Of a DNA stretch of 17,820 nt, positions 6,413 to 14,020 are shown in pieces; position 1 is the stretch's first letter; each line of letters starts with the position of its first letter. The DNA is taken from NCBI GenBank assembly GCA_002493625.1, contig DKZK01000005.1:69293-87112 (forward strand), written 5' to 3'. This stretch comes from Lachnospiraceae bacterium UBA7076. GTDB lineage: Bacteria; Bacillota; Clostridia; Lachnospirales; Lachnospiraceae. The notes under the pieces are model-generated. The model had not been told where the DNA came from, made no database searches, and saw only the letters and a program-made list of their open reading frames with translations. Position numbers and translations under genes: made by a program.

Positions 6413-6510
6413 GAATAATAATTTGTTTTTTATGGAAAAAAATAAAAACATTTACAGAAATAGTTATAAAAACATTGGAGTGTTATTATGCGAATGATTT
6501 TATTATAAGG

Positions 6511-6539
6511 TTGAGCTTATTTTTTGTTTTTGATATAAT
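6511..6539 (+). promoter_or_regulatory. Promoter of the GH32 gene
   Basis: TTGAGC (6511-6516), a 17-nt spacer and TATAAT (6534-6539), the latter preceded by TG at the extended -10 position. The leader to the ATG at 6663 is about 115 nt and holds a possible hairpin (TCCTGC 6573-6578 with GCAGGA 6614-6619). Confidence 0.7.
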
Positions 6540-6662
6540 CTGAATACATGTAGGAAATTATGTATATTTTACTCCTGCGGGTAACGAGTGTGAGCAAAGC
6601 CATGTGACTGCTTGCAGGAATTTGACTTGGTTTTTCTTCAAGGTATGGGTGAGGATTTTTTT

Positions 6663-7874
6663 ATGGCAGGGAAACGGCAGATCGTACATTTTACCCCACA
6701 AAGGGGATGGATAAATGACCCCAACGGATTGATATATGCTGACGGTGAATATCACATGTTTTATCAATATTATCCTTATGATACAAAATGGGGACCTATG
6801 CACTGGGGACATGCCGTAAGCAGGGATTTGCTCACATGGAAGCACCTGCCTGTTGCGCTTTATCCCACGGAGAGCGAGTACGTTTTTTCAGGCTCGGCAA
6901 TGATTGACAGGGAAAATATAATGGGCTTTAAAAACGGTGAAAAAGCGCCAATGCTTTTGTTCTACACAAGCCATAACCCTGAAACGGGCGAACAGATGCA
7001 GAGCATGGCATACAGCACAGATTATGTGCATTTTGAAAAATACAAGGGCAATCCCATTCTGAAAAATCATATTGGGGAAGCTGGTTATAAAAAGGATTTT
7101 CGTGACCCGAAGGTGTTTTGTGATACGGTGCGGGGCGGCTTTGGAATGGTGCTTGCAGCAGGATGCGCATTGGAATTTTATCATTCTGATAACCTGACGG
7201 AATGGACATTTACAGGAGCATTTTATCCGAAGGAACACGGATACGGGGGACTTTGCGAATGTCCCGACATATTCTCCCTTGAGGTGAATGGCGAAACGAA
7301 ATATATTTTGTCCATGAGCATGGTATTTACTGAGGAGGGCGCTTCTGAGGAAACGCATATTATGCAGTATTTTGTAGGGCGGTTTGACGGATATGTTTTT
7401 GAAAATGAACAGCCATTTGACAAGAGACAGCTTCTTGATTTTGGAAAGGATAATTATGCAATGGTTTCATTTGCGGACAGTCCGCGCCCTCTGATGCTTG
7501 GCTGGGGAGAGGATTGGAACGCTGCAAAGCGGAATGAAGAAAAGGAATTTTTCGGAAAAATGACGCTTCCGAGAGAAATTGAGCTTTGCGAAACAGACGG
7601 TACATATGTGATAAAGCAGATACCCGTATGTCCAACGTCCGACATGGAGGATTGCGGAGTCTGGGAGAGGCATCTGACATTGAAGGAGGGAGAACGGATT
7701 GTATTGAATGGCGTTATTGACGTTAAAAATGACGGTAAAGCATTTTTTATAAATGAGGCAGAGATACAGCGAAGATTAAAGGGAGACTGTGAAATTCGTG
7801 TTATTTATGACAACGGATATTATGAGGTTTTTGTTGATGAAGGATTGATTGTGTACAGTTATAACGGTTCATAA
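6663..7874 (+). CDS. Glycoside hydrolase family 32 beta-fructosidase (sucrose/fructan hydrolase), 403 aa
   Basis: Hydrolyses beta-linked fructose from sucrose, sucrose-6-phosphate or fructo-oligosaccharides. All three GH32 hallmarks are present: WINDPNG (residues 16-22, nucleophile D19), FRDP (146-149, transition-state stabiliser D148) and ECPD (199-202, acid/base E199). No signal peptide is seen, so it should be cytoplasmic, and ScrB/SacA-like use of an imported substrate is plausible. The protein is short for GH32 (often 470-500 aa): the C-terminal beta-sandwich seems reduced, ending near YEVFVDEGLIVYSYNGS. The start ATG at 6663 has GGTGAGG about 8 nt upstream; the open frame to 6612 does not resemble the family. 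No fructose transporter, kinase or LacI-type regulator is adjacent. Confidence 0.9.
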   Translation: MAGKRQIVHFTPQRGWINDPNGLIYADGEYHMFYQYYPYDTKWGPMHWGHAVSRDLLTWKHLPVALYPTESEYVFSGSAMIDRENIMGFKNGEKAPMLLFYTSHNPETGEQMQSMAYSTDYVHFEKYKGNPILKNHIGEAGYKKDFRDPKVFCDTVRGGFGMVLAAGCALEFYHSDNLTEWTFTGAFYPKEHGYGGLCECPDIFSLEVNGETKYILSMSMVFTEEGASEETHIMQYFVGRFDGYVFENEQPFDKRQLLDFGKDNYAMVSFADSPRPLMLGWGEDWNAAKRNEEKEFFGKMTLPREIELCETDGTYVIKQIPVCPTSDMEDCGVWERHLTLKEGERIVLNGVIDVKNDGKAFFINEAEIQRRLKGDCEIRVIYDNGYYEVFVDEGLIVYSYNGS

Positions 7875-7922
7875 ACAGTCCTTTATACATAATTGAAAAC
7901 GATGGGTATTTGCGGGCAAAAA

Positions 7923-7931
7923 TGATATAAT
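7923..7931 (+). promoter_or_regulatory. Extended -10 promoter candidate for the YunG-like gene
   Basis: TGATATAAT contains TATAAT (7926-7931) with TG one base upstream. No good -35 hexamer sits at 16-18 nt, so this would rely on the extended -10 element. It lies 60 nt before the start codon. Confidence 0.4.
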
Positions 7932-7991
7932 CGCAGGAGAAAAAACTTTAATGAGAAATCAGTGCATAATTAGCGAAATCAGGAGGTAATG

Positions 7992-8444
7992 ATGCAGTAT
8001 AATTTTTACGGCTGGGAGACAGCTACAATAACAGTTGAAAATGCAACATATCCTTTCATTCATACGCCGAGGGATTTGTACGACGCATTATCCGGAATAT
8101 GGTGCGCCGACACATGCGCGCCGAGAATGAGGCATGAGTGGACGGAGGATAACAGAACTCTTGGACAGTGTTCCATTACTGCATTTCTGGCGCAGGATAT
8201 TTTTGGCGGAAGGGTTTACGGGATTTTGCGTGACGGCGGCAACTATCACTGTTATAATGTGATTGGCGACTGCTGCTTTGACCTTACAAGTGAGCAGTTT
8301 GGCGAGGAGGCAAAAAGCCTTGTTTACGAGAACAATCCCGAACAGTTCAGGGAGGTTCATTTCGCAAAGGAAGAAAAAAGACTCAGGTACGAAAAACTGA
8401 AGCAAATGCTTATGAAGGAACAAACAAAAACAGAAGAAATATGA
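7992..8444 (+). CDS. YunG-like protein of unknown function, 150 aa
   Basis: Soluble protein resembling the small YunG family. Recognisable features are W-CADTCAPRMRHEW near residues 36-49, GQCSITAFLAQDIFGG (about 57-72) and GGNYHCYNVIGDCCFDLTSEQF. This arrangement (GQC, then DIFGG, then a His in a G-x-H/Y-YN segment, then DLT) recalls a papain-like Cys/His pair, but catalysis is not established. Two ATGs are adjacent; I use the second (7992), 5 nt after AGGAGG (7981-7986), since the first leaves only 2 nt. The tail after about residue 120 is highly charged and probably helical. It lies between GH32 and a membrane protein gene, with 48 bp to the next start, so 7992-8900 may be one transcript. 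Confidence 0.65.
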   Translation: MQYNFYGWETATITVENATYPFIHTPRDLYDALSGIWCADTCAPRMRHEWTEDNRTLGQCSITAFLAQDIFGGRVYGILRDGGNYHCYNVIGDCCFDLTSEQFGEEAKSLVYENNPEQFREVHFAKEEKRLRYEKLKQMLMKEQTKTEEI

Positions 8445-8492
8445 AGTGAACAAATATAAACAAGGTAATGTATACATTTAAGGAGTGAGACT

Positions 8493-8900
8493 ATGGAAAA
8501 TCTTTATGATAAATCAGCCGCAAATTACAACAATGCAGGCGAAGTTGAACGACGGAAGGCAGATAGGGCAAGAAAATACTCAAAGGCTGCCATTGCTTTG
8601 TCGCTTATAAGTCTGATTTACATAGTAATTCTTATTTTTATGCCGCCTGTCAGGCTGTTAAGCATTATGAGGCTGGTTATGCTTGTGCTGGATAAAATTT
8701 TTTTGTATGCATTTCCAATATTAGCAGTTTTGTTTGGTATATTTGGATTTCAGCAGCAGGAAAATGAGCTGAGGATTCCTGCGCTTATATTGAGCATCGC
8801 CTCCGCAATTGTTGTCGTAATTACAATTATTGTATTAATACTTGCTTCAGCGGGCGTGGTGATTGATTTTTTTAAGAATATCATAAACAGGTTTTCGTAG
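8493..8900 (+). CDS. Small integral membrane protein, DUF4190-like, 135 aa
   Basis: Function unknown. After a hydrophilic N-terminus (residues 1-30, MENLYDKSAANYN...RKADRARKYSK) there are about three transmembrane helices: roughly 31-52 (AAIALSLISLIYIVILIFMPP), 66-84 (FLYAFPILAVLFGIFGF region) and 95-118 (ALILSIASAIVVVITIIVLILAS). The central FGIFGF-short polar loop-IPALILSI arrangement resembles DUF4190-type proteins, but the match is weak. The start ATG at 8493 follows AAGGAGTGAG. It may be cotranscribed with the YunG-like gene. Confidence 0.7.
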   Translation: MENLYDKSAANYNNAGEVERRKADRARKYSKAAIALSLISLIYIVILIFMPPVRLLSIMRLVMLVLDKIFLYAFPILAVLFGIFGFQQQENELRIPALILSIASAIVVVITIIVLILASAGVVIDFFKNIINRFS

Positions 8901-8975
8901 CAGAAATGAACTTTATATAAAAATGTAGTATATACGACTGTCCTGATTAACAACAGGAATTGGAGAAGTTAAAGA

Positions 8976-9722
8976 ATGGATAATACAGATGAACGTGAAA
9001 TAAACGGATATGAGATAAACGGAAGCAGAATAAATCAAAGTGAAACAAATGATAATACATATAGTCATAAGATGGGCAAAAAGGAGCTTGCAAAAAGGTA
9101 TATACTTTTCATAATCAGTCTCTTTGTTGTGGCGCTTGGGGTTGCGGTAACAAAGAAGGCGGGACTTGGAATACCGCCAACCTCCTCCGTCTCAAATGTT
9201 TTAAGTCTTAAATTTACCTCCCTGAGCCTTGGCAACTGGCTTTTCATATGGAATTTAATTCTTATTGCAGGGCAGATTTTAATATTGCGTAAGAATTTTC
9301 AGCCTATACAGCTTTTGCAGATACCGCTTTCCTTTTTGTTTGGATATTTTACTGACTTTGGAATGTGGCTTGTGTCGTTTATTGAGGTTGACGTATACAT
9401 ATTGAGAATACTGTTTGTTGTTCTGGGTACGGTTATTCTGGCGTGGGGCATAGCTCTCGCTGTTATGGCAAATGTTGTTATGAATTCCGCAGAGGCATTT
9501 ATAAAGGCACTGTCGGACACAACAGGAAAGCAGTTTGGAAACTTAAAAATAGCCTTTGACTGTACCTGTGTTGTGCTGACAATTTTATTGTCCCTTCTGT
9601 TTTTTGATTTTACCATTAAAGGTACACGGGAGGGGACGATTATCGCCGCAATATTTACGGGAATGATTGTAAAGTATTTTCAAAACAGATTTGGGGAAAA
9701 GATTGAAAGGCTTTTGACGTGA
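8976..9722 (+). CDS. YczE/DUF6198-type integral membrane protein, 248 aa
   Basis: Probable five- or six-helix inner-membrane protein of the YczE/YitT-like group, function unknown. After a polar N-terminal tail (about 35 residues with repeated N-rich pieces: EINGYEINGSRINQSE) comes the family-like core: RYILFIISLFVVALGVAVTKKAGLGIPPTSS (family pattern: helix then KAGLGxxP), SLGNWLFIWNLILIAGQILILRK, LLQIPLSFLFGYFTDFGMW, and a late segment ANVVMNSAEAFIKALSDTTGKQFGNLKIAFD, followed by TIKGTREGTIIAAIFTGMIVKYF. The start ATG at 8976 has TTGGAGAAG about 10 nt upstream. A short hairpin (TCCTG...CAGGA) precedes the ribosome binding site. Some relatives are linked to peptide or antibiotic loci, but nothing here supports that. 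Confidence 0.8.
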   Translation: MDNTDEREINGYEINGSRINQSETNDNTYSHKMGKKELAKRYILFIISLFVVALGVAVTKKAGLGIPPTSSVSNVLSLKFTSLSLGNWLFIWNLILIAGQILILRKNFQPIQLLQIPLSFLFGYFTDFGMWLVSFIEVDVYILRILFVVLGTVILAWGIALAVMANVVMNSAEAFIKALSDTTGKQFGNLKIAFDCTCVVLTILLSLLFFDFTIKGTREGTIIAAIFTGMIVKYFQNRFGEKIERLLT

Positions 9723-9986
9723 TTATGCGATTGTTGGATTTACCCTTTTTAATTTATAATAAATAACAGGTATTTGTAAAACTCTTTTTTCGTCAACATC
9801 TGTTGTACAATATAGATAAATCAACGAAAGGTACGCTTTTGCTGTGTGTCACTTGTAACAGTCTGTATCGTTATTTTGCGTAGCAAAATGATAATCAAAA
9901 ATATTGTCTATATTGCACAACTGGTTTTTCAAAATAATACGTTACGCAATTGCCTTAACATTTATAATTTAAAAGGGAGAGATACC
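9723..9986 (+). other. 264-bp intergenic region before the LRR lipoprotein gene
   Basis: No gene is supported here. It holds a perfect 7-bp hairpin (ATTTTGC 9873-9879, loop GTA, GCAAAAT 9883-9889), a small palindrome CAACA-TC-TGTTG at 9794-9805 and a moderate promoter (TTGCAC 9913-9918, 16 nt, TAATAC 9935-9940). The frame of the LRR gene is open back to 9846, but that stretch has no family features and is treated as leader. Confidence 0.5.
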
Positions 9987-10961
9987 ATGAAAAGATTAAA
10001 AACCTTCAATATGAAAATCTTGTTTGCCATTATGACATTTAGTTTGCTGACAGGCTGCGGAAGCAAAGAAAATAACGGAAGCGGAAATACATATGAGCAA
10101 AGCTTGGAGGACCAGCAGAAAAGTACAGATAATACTGCTGATGAAGAAAATTTGAAAGGTTCCCATGAAACGGACGTGGAAATTTTGCAAGGCCTTATTG
10201 AGGAGCAGCGTGTGCTTGGAGCAGATGTATCGGAAGATATAAACAATGAGGAGCAGTATGAATGGGATGAAGATGGCAGGCTGGTAAGAATTGTGTGGAA
10301 GGAGAAAAATTTAAGCGGAACGATTTCGTTTCAGGGATTGACTTCCCTTGTTGAGTTATATGTCGGTGATAATTCATTGACTGCCCTTGATGTAAGTGAT
10401 TGTACTGCCCTTACTACATTGTTCTGTACGAACAATCAGCTTGACAGTCTTGATTTGAGTAATTGCGGGTCAATATATGAATTATATTGTTCCCGTAATC
10501 AACTTAAAAATTTAGATATAAGCCACTGCATGGAATTATCTGAGCTTGCTTGTAGTCATAATCAATTGGTCAGTCTTGACTTGGAAAATTGTACAAAGCT
10601 GAGAAGGTTGTCTTGTAGTGGAAACCGGTTTGACACATTAGATGTAAGCAATTGTTCAGATCTGAAAAAGCTTTATTGCGCAGACAATATGCTGGAAGCC
10701 TTGGATGTGAGCCAATGTCCTAAGCTGACCGAAATGGCATGTAATAAAAATCACATTAAAACGCTTGATGTAACTAATTGTCCGGATTTGCAGGAGCTTT
10801 ATTGTCAAGAGAATATGTTAGAAGCTTTGGATGTAAGCCACTGTCCGGAGCTTGTTGAATTGATATGCTATGATAATCAGGTGAGCACACTTGATGTAAG
10901 TACTTGTACCAAGCTTGAAAATCCGGAATGTGATGATGAGGTTCAGATTATTGGGCGATAA
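9987..10961 (+). CDS. Leucine-rich-repeat lipoprotein with cysteine ladder, 324 aa
   Basis: Surface-exposed lipoprotein, likely a protein- or glycan-binding scaffold. A lipoprotein signal peptide ends in LLTGC (Cys24), followed by an acidic low-complexity spacer and a short region with YEWDEDGRLVRIVWKEKNLSG that caps the LRR domain. Nine contiguous 21-residue repeats follow from about residue 125 to the end, with pattern x-L-x-x-L-D-V-S-x-C-x-x-L-x-x-L-x-C-x-x-N. Almost every repeat carries Cys at positions 10 and 18, giving two cysteine ladders. There is no LPXTG motif or C-terminal anchor, so attachment is by lipid. The start ATG at 9987 has AAGGGAGAG upstream. LRRs of this LDVS type are widespread in bacterial surface proteins; the ligand is unknown. 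Confidence 0.87.
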   Translation: MKRLKTFNMKILFAIMTFSLLTGCGSKENNGSGNTYEQSLEDQQKSTDNTADEENLKGSHETDVEILQGLIEEQRVLGADVSEDINNEEQYEWDEDGRLVRIVWKEKNLSGTISFQGLTSLVELYVGDNSLTALDVSDCTALTTLFCTNNQLDSLDLSNCGSIYELYCSRNQLKNLDISHCMELSELACSHNQLVSLDLENCTKLRRLSCSGNRFDTLDVSNCSDLKKLYCADNMLEALDVSQCPKLTEMACNKNHIKTLDVTNCPDLQELYCQENMLEALDVSHCPELVELICYDNQVSTLDVSTCTKLENPECDDEVQIIGR

Positions 10962-10984
10962 ATGTACGGATTGCATCATACGTA

Positions 10985-11060
10985 GCTGTCACAATAAGGA
11001 CTTAAATTTTCTTTATAATGCATGGTTACTAAGAAAACAAATCCTTATTGCGGCAGTCCC
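10985..11060. repeat. Dispersed palindromic repeat, copy C (complete palindrome)
   Basis: This copy shows the whole structure. The left arm GCTGTCACAATAAGGACTT (10985-11003) is complementary at 15 of 19 positions to AAATCCTTATTGCGGCAGT (11039-11057). Inside, TTTTCTT (11007-11013) pairs with AAGAAAA (11031-11037), and the centre is ATGCAT (11018-11023). Positions 11017-11060 match 9-52 with three mismatches. It lies between the LRR gene stop (10961) and trpF (11093), where its hairpin might also act as an RNA 3' stabiliser or terminator. Confidence 0.8.
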
Positions 11061-11092
11061 ATAAAGTAAAATAAAAAAATTGGAGCCTGTAT

Positions 11093-11761
11093 ATGGATGA
11101 AAAAAATCAGAATTTAGAAAAATCAGAATTTAGAAAATGCAGAATTAAGATATGCGGTTTGACAAATCCTATTGAAGCAGAATATTTGAATAAAAACAAA
11201 GTGGATTTTGCAGGAATCGTCATGTTTTATGAAAAAAGCCGGCGCAATGTATCTGCGGAAAAAGCGGAAGAAATAATAAAAGCGCTCTCCGGTGATATAA
11301 AAACGGTTGCCGTTATGGTGTCGCCGACCTTGGAGCAGGTACGGCTTGCGGAGCAGGCAGGCTTTGACTATATCCAGATACATGGCAATTTGTCGGATGA
11401 AGTTATAAAAGAGGGGAAAATTCCGATATTAAAGGCATTTAATATCGGGGATATGGATAAATATGAGGATTACGGTAAATGCCCCCGGATAGCAGGCTAT
11501 GTGTTTGATGCAGATAAGCCGGGGAGCGGAAAAACCTTTGACTGGAATTTGTTGAGGAAGCTGCCCCGGGACGGGAAGCTGTTTATACTTGCAGGCGGCT
11601 TAAACGATAAAAATGTTGCAGATGCCATAAGGTGTGTACGACCTGACGGGGTTGATGTTTCCTCAGGCGTTGAATATACTGACAGGCAGGGAAAGGACCC
11701 GAAGCTGATAGACAGCTTTGTCGCATCCGTCAGAGAGACAGACATCACTGCCAGCTCGTGA
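11093..11761 (+). CDS. trpF: Phosphoribosylanthranilate isomerase TrpF, 222 aa
   Basis: Converts N-(5-phosphoribosyl)anthranilate to CdRP in tryptophan synthesis. A single TIM barrel is visible: RIKICGLTN (catalytic Cys21), FAGIVMFYEKSRRNVS, IQIHGN (about 95-99), VFDADKPGSGKTFDW (catalytic Asp139), LAGGLNDKNV and GVDVSSGVE (phosphate-binding end). Length is near the usual 200-215 aa with an N-terminal extension of about 15 residues, encoded over a 16-bp tandem duplication (11104-11119 and 11120-11135). The start ATG at 11093 has GGAG 7 nt upstream and is the only usable start. No other trp gene is adjacent, so it is an orphan; trpF is split from the trp operon in some other bacteria. It is followed by the rhomboid gene after 91 bp. 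Confidence 0.93.
   Translation: MDEKNQNLEKSEFRKCRIKICGLTNPIEAEYLNKNKVDFAGIVMFYEKSRRNVSAEKAEEIIKALSGDIKTVAVMVSPTLEQVRLAEQAGFDYIQIHGNLSDEVIKEGKIPILKAFNIGDMDKYEDYGKCPRIAGYVFDADKPGSGKTFDWNLLRKLPRDGKLFILAGGLNDKNVADAIRCVRPDGVDVSSGVEYTDRQGKDPKLIDSFVASVRETDITASS
11104..11135 (+). repeat. 16-bp tandem duplication in the 5' end of trpF
   Basis: AATCAGAATTTAGAAA occurs twice without a gap, followed by a degenerate third piece (AATGCAGAATT). Sixteen is not a multiple of three, so the two copies encode different residues. It lies within the poorly conserved extension before RIKICG. Confidence 0.8.
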
Positions 11762-11852
11762 ATTTTTGCTCTACAAGGTAAAACAAAGTAAATCATAGCA
11801 TATGCTGAAAGCAGATTAATTGGCTGACGTTCAAAAGAAAGAAGGAGAAAAT

Positions 11853-12482
11853 ATGGATAATTTTAATCAGATACAACCTAGTGAAGGCGGACCTGTGGCT
11901 GAAGCGCCTAAAAAGATTAAGCTTCCCAAAATCAGCTATAATTCACCTGTTGTACTCACATTTGCAATTGCAGCTCTTGTCATTCTCATATTGGATAAGC
12001 TGTTTAACGGAAGTCTGGTAATGTCTGCCTTTTCCGTGTATCGTTCACCTATATCCTTTGGATTTTTTATAAGGCTGTTCGGACATACACTGGGTCATGC
12101 GAGCTGGGCTCATCTTTCGGGAAATATGATGCTGTTTCTGCTGCTTGGACCTATACTGGAAGAAAAATACGGAAGCAGAAAACTGCTTGGAATGATAGCC
12201 ATAACGGCAGTTGTGTCGGGACTGGCAAACATACTGTTTTTTCCGCACGTTGCACTGCTTGGAGCAAGCGGAATCGTGTTTATGATGATTATACTTACGT
12301 CAGCCTCATGCATAAAGGGCGACGGCATACCGCTGACAATGATTTTAATCATAATTATTTATCTGGGGGCAGAGGTTGTAAGCGGAATATTTGAAAATGA
12401 CAACATTTCACAGCTTACGCACATCATCGGCGGTATCTGCGGCGCTGTTTTCGGAATTGCCCTGAATAAGAATCAGGAATAA
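11853..12482 (+). CDS. Rhomboid-family intramembrane serine protease, 209 aa
   Basis: Membrane protease that cleaves substrate transmembrane segments. It has about six helices, as in a basic rhomboid core. Active-site features are visible: HLSGNM (H87, N91), GASG with nucleophile Ser139 (LLGASGIVFMM), and His190 in LTHIIGG, giving the Ser/His dyad. The N-terminal 30 residues are soluble and proline-rich (QPSEGGPVAEAPKKIKLPK). The start ATG at 11853 follows GAAGGAG by 7 nt; an upstream TTG at 11820 lacks a ribosome binding site. The loop normally carrying the W-R motif is degenerate (KLFNGSLVMSAFSVYRS), so this is a divergent member, but the dyad suggests activity. sfsA follows with a 21-bp gap, so the two are probably cotranscribed. 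Confidence 0.88.
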   Translation: MDNFNQIQPSEGGPVAEAPKKIKLPKISYNSPVVLTFAIAALVILILDKLFNGSLVMSAFSVYRSPISFGFFIRLFGHTLGHASWAHLSGNMMLFLLLGPILEEKYGSRKLLGMIAITAVVSGLANILFFPHVALLGASGIVFMMIILTSASCIKGDGIPLTMILIIIIYLGAEVVSGIFENDNISQLTHIIGGICGAVFGIALNKNQE

Positions 12483-12503
12483 AAGCAGGTGTGGTGTATA
12501 AAA

Positions 12504-13199
12504 ATGAAATATAAAAACATAGTCAAGGGAACATTTATAGAAAGACCCAACCGGTTTATCGCCTATGCAGAGATAGATGGCAAAATGGAGAAGGCACATG
12601 TGAAAAATACGGGAAGATGCAAAGAGCTTCTTTTGCCCGGGGCTTCCGTGTACCTTGAAGTGGCCGATAATCCTGAAAGGAAAACAAAATATGACCTTAT
12701 TGCAGTGGAAAAATTCAGGGAAGGAAAAGAGCCGCTGCTTATAAATATGGATTCTCAGGCGCCAAACAATGCGGCGGAGGAATGGCTGAAAAAAGGAAAT
12801 CTGTTCTCTGAAAACGCTGTTGTTAAAAGAGAGGTCAGATATGGAAAATCACGGTTTGATTTTTATATTGAGGACGGTGAAAGAAAAGCTTTTCTTGAGG
12901 TTAAGGGAGTTACGCTTGAGGAAAACGGACTGGCATTGTTCCCCGATGCGCCGACGGAACGAGGGGTTAAACATATCAAGGAGCTTATGGCGTGTATGGA
13001 TGAGGACTACGAGGCATACATACTTTTTGTGATACAGATGAAGGAAATGCATGCATTTTCTCCAAACGATAAAACCCATCCTGATTTTGGCAGGGCGCTG
13101 CGTGAGGCAGCAGACGGAGGAGTTAAGGTACTTGCAGTGGATTGCAAGACAGGGACAGACTATATGGAAGTGGACAATTATATTGAAGTAAAATTGTAG
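12504..13199 (+). CDS. sfsA: SfsA family protein (DNA/RNA nuclease SfsA homologue), 231 aa
   Basis: Homologue of E. coli SfsA, first named for sugar fermentation stimulation and related in fold to nucleases. The OB-like N-terminal part shows FIERPNRFIAYAEIDG and AHVKNTGRCKELLLPG; the second part shows the nuclease-type residues in SRFDFYIEDGERKAFLEVKGVTLEENGLALFPDAPTERG (D and E-x-K) and HIKELM. The C-terminal FSPNDKTHPDFGRALREAA is also typical. Length matches the family (about 230 aa). I choose ATG at 12504, whose KYKNIVKGTFIERPNRF beginning fits the family; a GTG at 12489 is an alternative. The ribosome binding site is weak (AGGTG about 12 nt upstream), consistent with coupling to the rhomboid gene that ends at 12482. 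Confidence 0.93.
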   Translation: MKYKNIVKGTFIERPNRFIAYAEIDGKMEKAHVKNTGRCKELLLPGASVYLEVADNPERKTKYDLIAVEKFREGKEPLLINMDSQAPNNAAEEWLKKGNLFSENAVVKREVRYGKSRFDFYIEDGERKAFLEVKGVTLEENGLALFPDAPTERGVKHIKELMACMDEDYEAYILFVIQMKEMHAFSPNDKTHPDFGRALREAADGGVKVLAVDCKTGTDYMEVDNYIEVKL

Positions 13200-13251
13200 T
13201 GTTATATGGCGGGTATATATGCCGGATATACACTGAAAATTGTCACAAGTG

Positions 13252-14010
13252 TTACTCGTGTTTAAGCTTTCCGAGAAACTCCTGCATACGCGTATTGTCA
13301 GAATGAAATACATCCTCAGGTTTACCCTCAACAGCGATAACGCCATTGTCCATAAAAATAACCCTGTCAGAAATATTTTTTGCAAAGCTCATTTCATGTG
13401 TAACAATAACCATCGTCATTTTAAGCTCTGCAAGCGATTTGATAACCTTTAAAACCTCGCCTGTAAGCTCCGGGTCAAGCGCGGAGGTAGGCTCGTCAAA
13501 GAAAAGCACCTTTGGATTTAATGCGAGGGCTCTTGCTATGGCAACACGCTGTTGCTGACCGCCTGAGAGCTGACATGGATAATAGTCCTCCTTGTCTGCA
13601 AGCCCCATCTTTTCCAAAAGCTCTTTGGCTTCTTTTACAACATCCTTTTTATTCCTTTTCTGAACATGTACAGGCGCATCAATAATATTCTGCATAACGC
13701 TCTTGTGCGGAAATAAATTAAAATTCTGAAATACAAGACCGAAATTCTTTTTTATCTGCGCAAGCTTTGCCGGTTTTTCGTATACGGACACGCCGTTTAC
13801 CATGTGCACCGCTTTCTGACCGAGGTAGGAAAGGTCGCCGCCGTCCATGGTTTCAAGCAGCGTAGCTATGCGAAGCAGTGTGGATTTGCCTGAGCCGGAG
13901 GGTCCGATAATGGAAACAACCTCGCCCTCATTTACCTTAAGTGAAATTCCCTTTAATACCTCAAGCTCACCGAAGGATTTTTTTATATCGTTCATTTCAA
14001 GATAGACCAT
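13252..14010 (-). CDS. Polar amino acid ABC transporter, ATP-binding protein, 252 aa
   Basis: Cytoplasmic ATPase of a GlnQ/HisP/ArtP-type importer. Motifs in order: Walker A GPSGSGKST (residues 36-44), Q-loop FGLVFQNFNLFPH, signature LSGGQQQRVAIARAL, Walker B VLFFDEPTSALDP and H-loop VTHEM. The FNLFPH sequence after the Q-loop is typical of the polar amino acid subfamily. The start ATG at 14010 has AGGAGGG 6 nt upstream; the open frame beyond it covers the permease end and is not used. It is the last gene of a three-gene minus-strand operon (binding protein, permease, ATPase), with a 10-bp gap to the permease stop. It converges on sfsA with 52 bp between stops. Confidence 0.95.
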   Translation of the reverse strand: MVYLEMNDIKKSFGELEVLKGISLKVNEGEVVSIIGPSGSGKSTLLRIATLLETMDGGDLSYLGQKAVHMVNGVSVYEKPAKLAQIKKNFGLVFQNFNLFPHKSVMQNIIDAPVHVQKRNKKDVVKEAKELLEKMGLADKEDYYPCQLSGGQQQRVAIARALALNPKVLFFDEPTSALDPELTGEVLKVIKSLAELKMTMVIVTHEMSFAKNISDRVIFMDNGVIAVEGKPEDVFHSDNTRMQEFLGKLKHE

Positions 14011-14020
14011 AATAACCCTC

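Noticed and set aside
9846..9986. Upstream extension of the LRR lipoprotein
   Set aside because: The lipoprotein signal peptide begins at ATG 9987, with AAGGGAGAG before it; the upstream frame is open by chance.
11014..11019. TATAAT inside repeat copy C as a trpF promoter
   Set aside because: No -35 hexamer at suitable spacing, and the sequence is not shared by the other copies.
13200..13251. Possible bidirectional terminator between sfsA and the ABC ATPase gene
   Set aside because: Only weak CGG/CCG pairing around AT repeats and no T run on either strand.
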